Of a DNA stretch of 15,211 nucleotides, positions 1 through 6,644 are shown piece by piece (position 1 is the stretch's first letter; each line of letters begins with the position of its first letter). The DNA comes from JAFKKS01 sp039808325. GTDB taxonomy: Bacteria > Pseudomonadota > Alphaproteobacteria > Rhizobiales > Xanthobacteraceae. The notes beneath the pieces were generated by a model. The model did not search any database. It was given only the letters and a program-made list of their open reading frames with translations, and was not told the DNA's origin. A program made the position numbers and the translations under genes. The stretch covers positions 1-15,211 of the forward strand of contig JBDHSU010000098.1 in the NCBI GenBank assembly GCA_039808325.1, read 5' to 3'.

Positions 1-1
1 C

Positions 2-21
2 GCCGACATCTTCATGTCGGC
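2..21 (-). terminator. Hairpin downstream of pyruvate kinase, possible terminator
   Basis: Perfect 8-bp inverted repeat (GCCGACAT at 2-9, ATGTCGGC at 14-21) with a four-base loop, 53 bp past the pyk stop codon. On the minus strand the loop reads GAAG. The window ends right after it, so a U-tract cannot be checked. It could equally serve a gene outside the window, so the assignment is tentative. Confidence 0.35.
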
Positions 22-73
22 CGTTTGCATCGCTGCCGCAGTAACTTGGTGGACAATCAATTGAGTCTCGACC

Positions 74-1510
74 CTAGTCGAGGCCAGCGTCCTCGTTCCC
101 GACGAAGGCGATGCGTACCATGTTGGTCGCGCCCGGGGTACCGAGCGGCACGCCCGCGACGATGATGATGCGCTGACCCGCCTTCGAAAATCCGTCCGTG
201 AACGAAATGCGGCAGGCGCGCTCCACCATATCGTCCTGATCGCGCGCGTCCTGCGCGACGACGCAGTGCACGCCCCACACCAGCGACAGCTTGCGCCCGG
301 TCGACAGGTTGGGCGAGATCGCGACGATCGGCGACGCTGGCCGCTCGCGTGCCATGCGAAGCCCCGTCGCGCCGGAACTCGTCCAGCAGACGATCGCCGG
401 AAGGTCGAGGGTTTCCGCGATTTCGCGCGCGGCGGCGGCGATGGCGTCCGCGCCCGTCGCTTCCGGCTCGTTGCGTTGCGCGTGCACGATGCCTTTGTAG
501 GTTGGGTCGTTCTCCACCTCTTCCGCGATGCGGTTCATCGTGGCGACCGCTTCGGAGGGGAACTTTCCGGACGCCGATTCCGCCGAGAGCATGATCGCGT
601 CCGCGCCCTCGAAGATCGCCGTAGCGACGTCGGACACTTCCGCGCGCGTCGGCACCGGGTTGCTGATCATCGATTCCAGCATCTGCGTTGCGACGATCAC
701 CGGCTTGCCGGCGCGACGGGCCGCGCGCGTCATCTGCTTCTGGACGCCGGGGACCTTTTCCAGCGGCATCTCGACGCCAAGGTCGCCGCGCGCGACCATC
801 AGCCCATCCGCGATTTCGAGAATCGCGCCAAGTTCGCTGACGGCTTGCGGCTTCTCGATCTTCGCCATCACGCTGGCGCGGCCGCGCGTGATCTTCTTGG
901 CCTCGGCGACGTCATCGGCACGCTGGATGAAGGACAGCGCGATCCAGTCGACGCCGACGTTGAGGGCGGCCTCGAGGTCGGAGCGATCCTTCTCCGTCAG
1001 CGCGGAGAAGGCGATCGTCGTGTCCGGCAGGCTCACGCCCTTGCGGTTGGAGAGGCGGCCGCCGACTTCCACGCGGGTGACCGCGCGTTCCGGCGTCGTC
1101 TCGACCGCAACAAGGCGGATCTTGCCGTCGTCGAGCAGCAGTGTGTGGCCGGGCTCGAGCGCGGCGAGGATTTCAGGGTGCGGGAGCTGCACGCGGTGGA
1201 CGTCGCCGGGGGTCGGATCGGAATCGAGGACGAACGAGGCGCCGTTTTCCAGCATCGCCGCGTCGTCGGCGAAGTTCCCGACGCGCAGCTTCGGCCCCTG
1301 GAGGTCGATCAGTGCGCCGATGGGGCGGCCGTAATCCTCCTCGACCGAACGGATCGCATCGACAAGCTCGCGCATGCGCTCATGCGACGTGTGGCTCATA
1401 TTGATGCGAAAGACGTCGGCGCCGGATTCGAACAGGCGCGCGATCATGGTCTTGTTGCCGGAAGCCGGACCGAGCGTGGCGACGATCTTCGTACGGCGAA
1501 GGCGCCTCAT
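74..1510 (-). CDS. pyk: Pyruvate kinase
   Basis: Cytosolic glycolytic enzyme that converts PEP and ADP to pyruvate and ATP. The 478-residue length is normal for bacterial pyruvate kinases. Visible motifs are the N-terminal TKIVATLGPAS, RINMSH (35-40), the catalytic Lys signature VMAKIEKP with K217 and metal ligand E219, ARGDLG (240-245) with D243, and ATQMLESM (274-281). The alpha/beta C-terminal domain runs to residue 478. In the segment DLQGPKLRVG the position that is Glu117 in the K+-dependent muscle enzyme is Lys (K74). In this family that change marks K+-independent enzymes, so this one is predicted to be K+-independent. The start is ATG at 1510, which overlaps the stop of the upstream DUF1036 gene as ATGA; an open frame continues 84 codons further upstream, but that part has no pyruvate kinase character. 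It is the last gene of a three-gene operon with glycerate kinase and probably takes PEP made from glycerate. Confidence 0.97.
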   Translation of the reverse strand: MRRLRRTKIVATLGPASGNKTMIARLFESGADVFRINMSHTSHERMRELVDAIRSVEEDYGRPIGALIDLQGPKLRVGNFADDAAMLENGASFVLDSDPTPGDVHRVQLPHPEILAALEPGHTLLLDDGKIRLVAVETTPERAVTRVEVGGRLSNRKGVSLPDTTIAFSALTEKDRSDLEAALNVGVDWIALSFIQRADDVAEAKKITRGRASVMAKIEKPQAVSELGAILEIADGLMVARGDLGVEMPLEKVPGVQKQMTRAARRAGKPVIVATQMLESMISNPVPTRAEVSDVATAIFEGADAIMLSAESASGKFPSEAVATMNRIAEEVENDPTYKGIVHAQRNEPEATGADAIAAAAREIAETLDLPAIVCWTSSGATGLRMARERPASPIVAISPNLSTGRKLSLVWGVHCVVAQDARDQDDMVERACRISFTDGFSKAGQRIIIVAGVPLGTPGATNMVRIAFVGNEDAGLD

Positions 1511-2073
1511 TGGGCCGGCCCCACGGGTTGCGCCGGTGCGCCGCGCGGACGGGTCTCGGTTGCGGAAGAGGGCGGTTGCGGCGTCAGCGGCGTGGCGGGC
1601 GCCTGGTCGCCCGATTCGGTGAGCTGCACCGTCCACGAACTCTGCTCGCCGGTATCCACCTCGAAGAAGCCGGTGCGCTCGTAGCCGCGCGCCAGGCAAT
1701 CGTCGAGCCCCCGGATCGAGAACTCCTTGTCGCGCGTGCACATATAGGCCTTGCCGGACCACTCGCCGCCGCGGTCATAGTCGACGGCGTAGACGTAGTA
1801 ATAGCGCGCGACCAGCGAGCCCCGCAGGATCGTATCGCAACTGCGTGAGGACAAATTCCACCAGCCTTCCGTTGTCCAGCCGTCGTTGTCCTTGTATCCG
1901 ATCGAAATTCCCACCCGGCTCCCCGTGTTGTTGCAGAGGCGGAAGTCAGCCCGCGCTGGAGAACCCCAGCCGGACACCGCCAGGAGGATCAACGCTGGCA
2001 GGCAAATGCGCAAGATGCCCGCTACGACACCGCAAGCAGGCCTGCCGGTATCGATGTCAAAGCACATCAGCAT
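1507..2073 (-). CDS. DUF1036 family secreted small protein
   Basis: Predicted exported protein of unknown function, 188 residues from the ATG at 2073. A hydrophobic stretch near residues 17-36 followed by SPARA looks like a signal peptide cut before DFRLCNNTG, so it should be periplasmic. The mature part has four cysteines (47, 79, 112, 126), which would allow two disulfides. It also carries family-typical segments such as GWTTEGWW, RYYYVYAVDYD and AYMCTRDKEF, then a Pro/Thr-rich tail of about 35 residues. Its stop overlaps the pyk start (ATGA), suggesting translational coupling. The start is uncertain: an in-frame TTG at 2112 overlaps the upstream stop as TTGA, and neither start has a strong ribosome site. 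I recall DUF1036 genes beside pyruvate kinase in other Hyphomicrobiales, but its role there is unknown. Confidence 0.85.
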   Translation of the reverse strand: MLMCFDIDTGRPACGVVAGILRICLPALILLAVSGWGSPARADFRLCNNTGSRVGISIGYKDNDGWTTEGWWNLSSRSCDTILRGSLVARYYYVYAVDYDRGGEWSGKAYMCTRDKEFSIRGLDDCLARGYERTGFFEVDTGEQSSWTVQLTESGDQAPATPLTPQPPSSATETRPRGAPAQPVGPAQ

Positions 2074-2108
2074 GACGAATCGATACTTTCCGGTGCGGCA
2101 GTTCTCAT

Positions 2109-3401
2109 TCAAGGCGTGTCGACGAGGATCGCGCGAAAATCATTGACGTTTGTAAAAGTCGGGCCGGGCATCAGCAAGTCGCCTATAGCCGAAAAAAACG
2201 GCGTTGAGTTGTTCTCCGCGAGGAAGGAGGCGGCATCGAGACCGCGTTTGGCCGCGCGCGCGACGCTGGTGCCGTCAACCACGGCGCCGGCGGGCGCGCC
2301 GGCGCTGCCGGCGCCGCCATCGGTCCCGTCGGTATCGGCCGCCAGCGCTGTGATACCGCTCGTCCCGTCCAGGGCCAGCGCCAAGGCGAGCGCATACTCC
2401 TGATTCGGCCCGCCCTGGCCGTCACCCTTGATCGTCACCGTCAGTTCCCCGCCCGAGAGGATGACGCAGCGGCGGCCCTCCGCCTGCGCCTGTCGCGCGA
2501 GTGCGGCATGCTCTGCGGCGACTGCGCGCGCCTCGCCCTCGACCTGATCGCCGAGCATCACATATGCGTAGCCGGCCGAGCGTATCGCGGCCTCGGCGGC
2601 GCGGAAGGCGTCGGCGGGGCGGGCGACGAGCCGGAACGTCGTGTTCGCGAAGGCGGGATCGCCGGGCTTCGGCGATTCATTCGCGGGGTCGTCGAGGGCG
2701 CGCGTGACGCTGGCCGGCAGATCGAGCGCATGGCGCGCGCAGATGGCGCGCGCGTCCGCGAGCGTCGAAGGATCGGGCACCGTCGGGCCCGAACCGATCA
2801 CCGCAGGGTCGTCGCCGGGGACGTCGGAGATCGCCAGGGTGACGATGCGGGCCGGCGCGGCGCGCGCGGCGAGGCGTCCGCCCTTGATGCGGGAGAGGTG
2901 CTTGCGCAGCGTGTTGATCTCGCCGATGCCGGCGCCGGACCGCAGCAGGGCGCGGGTCACCGCTTGCTTCTCGGCGAGCGTGATGCCGGCGGCCGGCGCG
3001 ATCCAGTTGGCGGAAGCGCCGCCCGACAGCAGCGCCACGACGAGGTCGGCCTGCGTCGCGGTATCGGCGAGAGCGAGCGTCCTCTCAGCGGCGGCGAGAC
3101 CGGCGGCGTCGGGGACGGGATGGCCGGCCTCGACGACGGGCAGGAGGCGCGTCGGGCGCCCGTAGCCGTGCCGGGCGACGGCGATGCCGGCCAGACGTTC
3201 CGGCGGCAAGCGGCATTGATCGAGGTAATAAGCTTCGGCCACCTCGGTCATCGAACCGGCCGCCTTGCCGGCAGCGAGGACAATGACACGGCCGGGCGCC
3301 GCGGGCGGAGCAGGCAGGGCGGGGATGAGGCAGGTCCGCGGGTGTGCGGCCTCGACGGCCGTATCGAACAGGCTCTCAAGGAAGCGGCGGGCCTCGTTCA
3401 C
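2109..3401 (-). CDS. gckA: Glycerate 2-kinase, MOFRL (type-2) family
   Basis: Phosphorylates D-glycerate to 2-phosphoglycerate with ATP. Many databases mislabel this family as hydroxypyruvate reductase (TtuD). The 430-residue protein has the N-terminal DUF4147 glycerate-kinase domain with AGKAAGSM (44-51, probable catalytic K46), LLSGGASA (124-131), INTLRKHLSRIKGG (162-175) and SDVPGDDPAVIGSGP (192-206). The C-terminal MOFRL domain has LSGGE, GGPNQEYALA and ADTDGTDG (355-362). The GTG at 3401 was chosen because GAGGT lies 6 nt upstream and the length then fits the family. An in-frame ATG at 3446 would add 15 residues, but its AGGA is only 2 nt from the start. It leads an operon with DUF1036 and pyk. 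Glycerate may come from tartrate, glyoxylate or serine-type metabolism; no gene here says which. Confidence 0.92.
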   Translation of the reverse strand: MNEARRFLESLFDTAVEAAHPRTCLIPALPAPPAAPGRVIVLAAGKAAGSMTEVAEAYYLDQCRLPPERLAGIAVARHGYGRPTRLLPVVEAGHPVPDAAGLAAAERTLALADTATQADLVVALLSGGASANWIAPAAGITLAEKQAVTRALLRSGAGIGEINTLRKHLSRIKGGRLAARAAPARIVTLAISDVPGDDPAVIGSGPTVPDPSTLADARAICARHALDLPASVTRALDDPANESPKPGDPAFANTTFRLVARPADAFRAAEAAIRSAGYAYVMLGDQVEGEARAVAAEHAALARQAQAEGRRCVILSGGELTVTIKGDGQGGPNQEYALALALALDGTSGITALAADTDGTDGGAGSAGAPAGAVVDGTSVARAAKRGLDAASFLAENNSTPFFSAIGDLLMPGPTFTNVNDFRAILVDTP

Positions 3402-3407
3402 GATGGC

Positions 3408-3412
3408 ACCTC
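3408..3412 (-). promoter_or_regulatory. Ribosome binding site setting the glycerate kinase start
   Basis: GAGGT on the minus strand, 6 nt before the GTG at 3401. It decides in favour of this GTG over the ATG at 3446. Confidence 0.6.
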
Positions 3413-3524
3413 GTTCAAGCGTGCGACGCGCGGGCGCGCGATCCATAGTCCTGCGAAAGGTCGGCCGTCCGCCGGCGCGTTGGCCGAAGGTCGGCGCGGC
3501 AACCTATGGCAAGGCTGATGGCGC

Positions 3525-3546
3525 GTCACTATTGTCATGGTGACAA
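3525..3546. promoter_or_regulatory. Inverted repeats in the divergent gckA/DUF1244 promoter region
   Basis: Two nested symmetries lie in the 180-bp region between the divergent starts. TTGTCA (3532-3537) and TGACAA (3541-3546) flank a 3-bp centre, and GTCAC (3525-3529) pairs with GTGAC (3540-3544). Because the region must hold at least one promoter for each direction, this is a candidate operator. No good -10 element sits at the right distance from either TTGTCA, and no regulator is identified. Confidence 0.3.
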
Positions 3547-3581
3547 GATCAGCGGCATGCGCGCCGCGGAGGATTGAAGCC

Positions 3582-3884
3582 ATGCCGCTCGATGAACGCA
3601 CCCGCACCGAACTCGAGGCCGCCGTGCTGCGACGTCTGGTGGAGCACCTGCGCAGCCGTACGGATGTGCAGAATATCGATTTGATGAATCTTGCGGGGTT
3701 CTGCCGCAACTGCCTGTCCAATTGGATGAAGGATGCCGCCGACGCCAAGGGCATCGCGATGAGCAAGGACGAAAGCCGCGAGGCGATTTACGGGATGCCC
3801 TACGAGGCGTGGAAGTCCAAGTATCAGAACGAGGCGACGCCGGAGCAGCGCGCGGCCTTCGCCAAGGCTCAGCACGGCCACTAG
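3582..3884 (+). CDS. DUF1244 family protein
   Basis: Small soluble protein of 100 residues, the usual size of this alphaproteobacterial family of unknown function (PF06844, typified by Sinorhizobium SMc04008). The family core is LMNLAGFCRNCLSNWMKDAA (34-53), with a CxxC pair (C41, C44), followed by the MSKDESREAIYGMPYEAWK region. The CxxC suggests metal binding or redox chemistry, but there are no other clear ligands, so this is only a suggestion. No signal peptide or membrane segment is seen. The start is ATG at 3582 with GGAGGA 8 nt upstream; the frame is open upstream, but those codons lack a ribosome site. The stop codon touches the first base of a long palindromic repeat region, with gapR beyond it. 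Confidence 0.9.
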   Translation: MPLDERTRTELEAAVLRRLVEHLRSRTDVQNIDLMNLAGFCRNCLSNWMKDAADAKGIAMSKDESREAIYGMPYEAWKSKYQNEATPEQRAAFAKAQHGH

Positions 3885-4150
3885 ATCACGATGATTTTGG
3901 ATCGAATCGATCCAAAACCATGAACGTGATCGATTCTCATAACTTAGAGCGGGATGCGGGCGGAAAACCGCTCCACATTTTTCCTCATCCCGCTCTCGGG
4001 CGTTTTTGCTTTGATGGAAGCAAAAGCAAAGCCCGAGGGTCCGATCCAACAGCATTGAATCAGACCCGTCTTCGTCGTTTTGTTTGGGCATGCCCCTGGG
4101 TCGAGCCCAAGGGTATGCTTTTCCGAAAGCCGGTTCCCGCTTTTCGGATC
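3884..4150. repeat. Mosaic of at least six inverted repeats (rhizobial intergenic element type)
   Basis: The 453-bp gap between DUF1244 and gapR is mostly a chain of palindromes. They are: TTTTGGATCGA/TCGATCCAAAA (3895-3905/3907-3917) framed by GATCACG/CGTGATC (3884-3890/3925-3931); AGAGCGGGATG/CATCCCGCTCT (3946-3956/3986-3996) enclosing GCGG/CCGC (3960-3963/3968-3971); CTCGGGC/GCCCGAG (3995-4001/4031-4037) enclosing TTTTGCTT/AAGCAAAA (4004-4011/4018-4025); GGGTCCGAT/ATCAGACCC with one mismatch (4037-4045/4059-4067); GGGCATGCCC (4086-4095); TGGG/CCCA (4097-4100/4106-4109); and TCCGAAA/TTTCGGA (4122-4128/4142-4148). There is no coding signal. The layout matches dispersed RIME/ABC-like mosaic elements of Rhizobiales chromosomes, which usually lie just after stop codons. 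Confidence 0.8.
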
Positions 4151-4251
4151 GGCTTGAGCGCACGCGTGGCGCAATGGCCGCACGCCGGCAGCGAAAGCGC
4201 GCGGCGCGCGTGAATCCAGTGGGCAGCCCTGTGGATGACCGGCGCCTCGCC

Positions 4252-4280
4252 TTGACCTGAACCGCCCGGCCGCTGAAATC
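4252..4280 (+). promoter_or_regulatory. Candidate gapR promoter
   Basis: TTGACC (4252-4257) is a good -35 element, and 17 bp later GAAATC (4275-4280) is a poor -10. It is the best match between the palindromic repeats and gapR. If used, transcription would start a few bases before the leader hairpin at 4291. Weak evidence. Confidence 0.25.
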
Positions 4281-4290
4281 ATCGCGTGCT

Positions 4291-4320
4291 TGGCGAGCCG
4301 CTGCGCTCGCCAGTTTTGTT
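4291..4320 (+). terminator. Terminator-like leader hairpin just before the gapR ribosome site
   Basis: Perfect 8-bp stem TGGCGAGC (4291-4298) with GCTCGCCA (4305-4312), a six-base loop and then GTTTTGTT. It ends 4 bp before the gapR ribosome site (AGGAG, 4324-4328). It may stop read-through from upstream, act as an attenuator for gapR, or protect the 5' end of a short leader. Confidence 0.5.
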
Positions 4321-4337
4321 ATGAGGAGCGCTTGTCC

Positions 4338-4613
4338 ATGGCCACCGCCGCCGCTGCTGTCGTTGACGAACAGCCCTCCACACGGTTCGCCAAAGACCAG
4401 CTCAAAGCTTTCGTCGAGCGCGTCGAGCGCCTCGAGGAAGAGAAGAAAGCGATCGCCGACGACATCAAGGACGTCTATGCCGAGGCGAAAGGTAACGGCT
4501 TCGACGTGAAGGCGCTGCGCACCATCGTGCGCATGCGCAAGCAGGATACCGATGAGCGCAAGGAGCAGGAAGCGATCCTCGACGTGTACCTGCAGGCGCT
4601 GGGGATGATCTGA
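4338..4613 (+). CDS. gapR: GapR, nucleoid-associated DNA-binding protein (DUF2312)
   Basis: Alphaproteobacterial chromosome-structuring protein. In Caulobacter, GapR binds overtwisted, AT-rich DNA ahead of replication and transcription and helps topoisomerases. The protein has 91 residues, close to the family's usual length of about 90. After an Ala-rich start, FAKDQLKAFVERVERLEEE (17-35) begins the long coiled-coil helix, then KKAIADDIKDVYAEAKGNGFD and VKALRTIVRMRKQDTDERKEQE follow. The basic helix residues are those used for DNA contact in this family. The start is ATG at 4338 with AGGAG (4324-4328) 9 nt upstream; an upstream open stretch has no ribosome site. It is transcribed towards the convergent DUF882 gene, with 58 bp between their ends. 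A U-tailed hairpin in the leader may affect its expression. Confidence 0.93.
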   Translation: MATAAAAVVDEQPSTRFAKDQLKAFVERVERLEEEKKAIADDIKDVYAEAKGNGFDVKALRTIVRMRKQDTDERKEQEAILDVYLQALGMI

Positions 4614-4671
4614 GCGGGACGCCGCTTCGGCTCCCAGGAGGAGTTTCGGGACGTGAAGTGTTTCGGAAAGA

Positions 4672-6420
4672 TCAGCGCAACTGCGCTGTCAATGTACCGA
4701 ACGTGACGGTGGGCAGGAACGTCACGGCCTGGCCGCTGAAGCGGTCGGCGTCAGCCTCGAGCTCCACCTCTTCGCTGAAACGCATCGCCAGCGCCTTGGT
4801 CGGCTTGAGCATGTAGGCCGTGAGCAGGCGCGGGTCGCCGCTGCCGAAGCTCTTCACGTCCATGTCGTCCTGGACGCTAGGCGAGAGGATCATGCCGCGC
4901 AGCCAAGGATTGTCTCCCAGGCGGGCGGCGACGACGGTGGCATGCGAAGCGACGGGGGCGGGCGCTGCGGCGCGCTTGGGCGCGGCCGGCGTGCGGGCGA
5001 GGATCGTGGTGTTGCGCGGCGGCGCCGCGGCGCGCTGGCGAAGATGGCCCATCGGAGCCACGGCGGTCGTCGGGCGCGCGGCCGTCACGAAGCCGGGCGC
5101 GTTCTCGATCGAACCGTAAGACAGCAGTGACGACGGCAGATTGTCGTTGCGTCCAGGTCCGACCGGCCATGGCGGCATGCTCGCCGTCATGTCGGCGGAC
5201 GCGACGGTCACGGTGTTCGGGCGTCGGCGCGGTACAGGCGTCGGGCTGCCGACAGGCTGTCCTTGCGGGCCGACGGTCCAGACCATGCGCTGTTCGCGCG
5301 ACCCGGCCCGGGCCGGGGCTGGGGGCGCTTCGGCGTTCGCTTGCGCGGCCGCCGTCCACAGGCCGCGGGAACGCACGACGTCGGCGGCGGTCGCCGCACG
5401 GGCGGATTCGGGCATGGAGACGGGAACCGACGCGGCCGACGCCACGACGAATGCATTCGAAGGCTTTGCGGCAGGGCGTGTGCGGGGGAGAGGAATCGCC
5501 TCGGCAACGCGTACCGGCTTCGCCGTTTCGGCTTCGGCCACGGCCTTCACGCGCGGCGCGGTCTCAGGCGTTGCCGACGTCTCCTCGTCGTCGTCCTGGT
5601 TGCCCTTGCTGAAAAGCTTGGCGAAGAAATTGCGAACCGGCTTGCCGTCGGTCGCGATGCCGGCATGGTGGGCGGCGGCGAGCGACATGGCATTGGGGCT
5701 GCTACCGCGCCGCTGGATGTCCGCCAGCGCCAGCGAGTAGCCGGGCAGCGGCCGCCCATCGGACGGGACGTGCACGGTGCGGCCGTTCGGGAAGACGCGC
5801 ACGAGTTGGTCGTGGGTCATGCGCGGCCAGTGGCGCACATTGCCGACGTCGAGATGCACGAAGGGCGAGCCGGATGTCGGGTAGTAGCCGACGCCGCCGC
5901 GTTGCAGGCGCAAGCCCGCGACGCGGATCTTCTCCAGCGAGACGCCCGGGATGTTGAAGTCCATCGCCTTGCCGAGCATGTGCTGGCTGAACTTGGCGAC
6001 GCCGCGGCTGCGCCGGCGGAGCATCGAATTCGTTTCGGGCGAGCGGTAAGCGGAAATGATCTGGATCGGCGCCTTGCCGCCGACGTCCTGGTAAACCTCC
6101 CAGACGACGTCGAAAAGGCGCGGGTCCATCTTCGTTTCGCGCTGATTGCGCCAGTCGCGCAAGAAATGGTTAAGCCTAGCCAGTCCCGCTTCGTCGTAAC
6201 GGCCGTTCCGTTTGAACGTTACGACGATATCTTCGTTGGAATGGGTGTGATGGATGGTCAGGGTCCGCGTGTCGCCATTGGCGATCGCGGTCTGCAGGCC
6301 GTTCGTGCCGCAGACAAGAATGAGAGAGGCCAGACCGAGGCGACGAGCCGCGCGCGTTGTTCTTTTGCAAAAAAGAACTCTTTTGCAAAGAAGGGATTGG
6401 CGCGCGATGTTCAACGGCAC
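4672..6420 (-). CDS. DUF882 / M15-type murein endopeptidase (MepK/YcbK-like) with long C-terminal extension
   Basis: Predicted periplasmic zinc peptidase acting on peptidoglycan. The catalytic domain, about residues 50-210, has AYRSP (124-128), the zinc motif SQHMLGKAMD (145-154; ligands H147 and D154) and FVHLD (187-191; H189), as in VanY/M15 and DUF882 enzymes. The E. coli relative MepK (YcbK) cleaves mDAP-mDAP 3-3 cross-links. A positively charged N-terminus and hydrophobic segment (about 29-47, ending near TAIANG) form the export signal. At 582 residues it is about three times as long as MepK. Residues 260-500 are Pro/Ala-rich and probably disordered, and the last 80 look folded. The GTG start at 6420 is supported by GGAAG 6 nt upstream, and there is no later plausible start before the signal. 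The next gene upstream makes an L,D-transpeptidase, which forms the cross-links that a MepK-type enzyme would cut. Confidence 0.85.
   Translation of the reverse strand: MPLNIARQSLLCKRVLFCKRTTRAARRLGLASLILVCGTNGLQTAIANGDTRTLTIHHTHSNEDIVVTFKRNGRYDEAGLARLNHFLRDWRNQRETKMDPRLFDVVWEVYQDVGGKAPIQIISAYRSPETNSMLRRRSRGVAKFSQHMLGKAMDFNIPGVSLEKIRVAGLRLQRGGVGYYPTSGSPFVHLDVGNVRHWPRMTHDQLVRVFPNGRTVHVPSDGRPLPGYSLALADIQRRGSSPNAMSLAAAHHAGIATDGKPVRNFFAKLFSKGNQDDDEETSATPETAPRVKAVAEAETAKPVRVAEAIPLPRTRPAAKPSNAFVVASAASVPVSMPESARAATAADVVRSRGLWTAAAQANAEAPPAPARAGSREQRMVWTVGPQGQPVGSPTPVPRRRPNTVTVASADMTASMPPWPVGPGRNDNLPSSLLSYGSIENAPGFVTAARPTTAVAPMGHLRQRAAAPPRNTTILARTPAAPKRAAAPAPVASHATVVAARLGDNPWLRGMILSPSVQDDMDVKSFGSGDPRLLTAYMLKPTKALAMRFSEEVELEADADRFSGQAVTFLPTVTFGTLTAQLR
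6359..6390. repeat. Inverted plus direct repeat inside the DUF882 signal-peptide region
   Basis: GTTCTTTT (6359-6366) and AAAAGAAC (6371-6378) form a perfect palindrome around GCAA. TCTTTTGCAAA occurs twice (6361-6371 and 6380-6390). In the protein this gives the tandem LLCKR/LFCKR at about residues 10-20. It is A/T-rich against a GC-rich background. Confidence 0.55.
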
Positions 6421-6512
6421 AAGGGGCTTCCGTTAGTCGTTACTCGACAAATGCGATCGGTGGCTGCGGAAGCCGCCGGAGCGTGGCGTAGACCCAGTGT
6501 TGTCGGGAACGG

Positions 6513-6527
6513 TTAACGCGGACTTAG
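6513..6527. promoter_or_regulatory. Near-consensus CtrA box upstream of the DUF882 gene
   Basis: TTAA (6513-6516), seven bases, then TTAG (6524-6527), one mismatch from TTAA-N7-TTAA. It lies about 93-107 bp before the GTG of the DUF882 gene, a normal promoter position. CtrA is the cell-cycle master regulator of alphaproteobacteria. One mismatch lowers the certainty. Confidence 0.35.
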
Positions 6528-6588
6528 CGCCGTCCCCTCCCCATACGTGAATGGCTAGACAGAGAGTGTGGCGGAATAGTGCCTTCCG

Positions 6589-6619
6589 TTGACGTAAGGA
6601 GGTTTTATATTACCGTCAA
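6589..6619 (-). promoter_or_regulatory. Inverted repeat TTGACG/CGTCAA, possible promoter or operator for the DUF882 gene
   Basis: TTGACG (6589-6594) and CGTCAA (6614-6619) are perfect 6-bp arms, extended by TAA/TTA with one bulged base. On the minus strand TTGACG (6619-6614) could be a -35, with TACGTC 17 bp later as a weak -10. The centre is AT-rich. Its role is not established. Confidence 0.3.
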
Positions 6620-6644
6620 GTTCGCATGGTTTATGGACTGTAAC

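Noticed and set aside
266..1684. Long plus-strand open frame (472 codons) opposite pyruvate kinase
   Set aside because: Arg/Asp-rich with no family resemblance; it is the antisense shadow of pyk in GC-rich DNA.
4621..4631. GCCG-CTT-CGGC hairpin between convergent gapR and the DUF882 gene
   Set aside because: Only a 4-bp stem and no T-run on either strand; not a supportable bidirectional terminator.
5263..6516. Plus-strand open frame opposite the DUF882 gene
   Set aside because: No recognisable domain; its composition is that of an antisense shadow.
6625..6642. Tiny plus-strand open frame (MVYGL) after AAGGAGG at 6596-6602
   Set aside because: The ribosome-like site is about 22 nt from the ATG and the frame has five codons; not a supportable gene.
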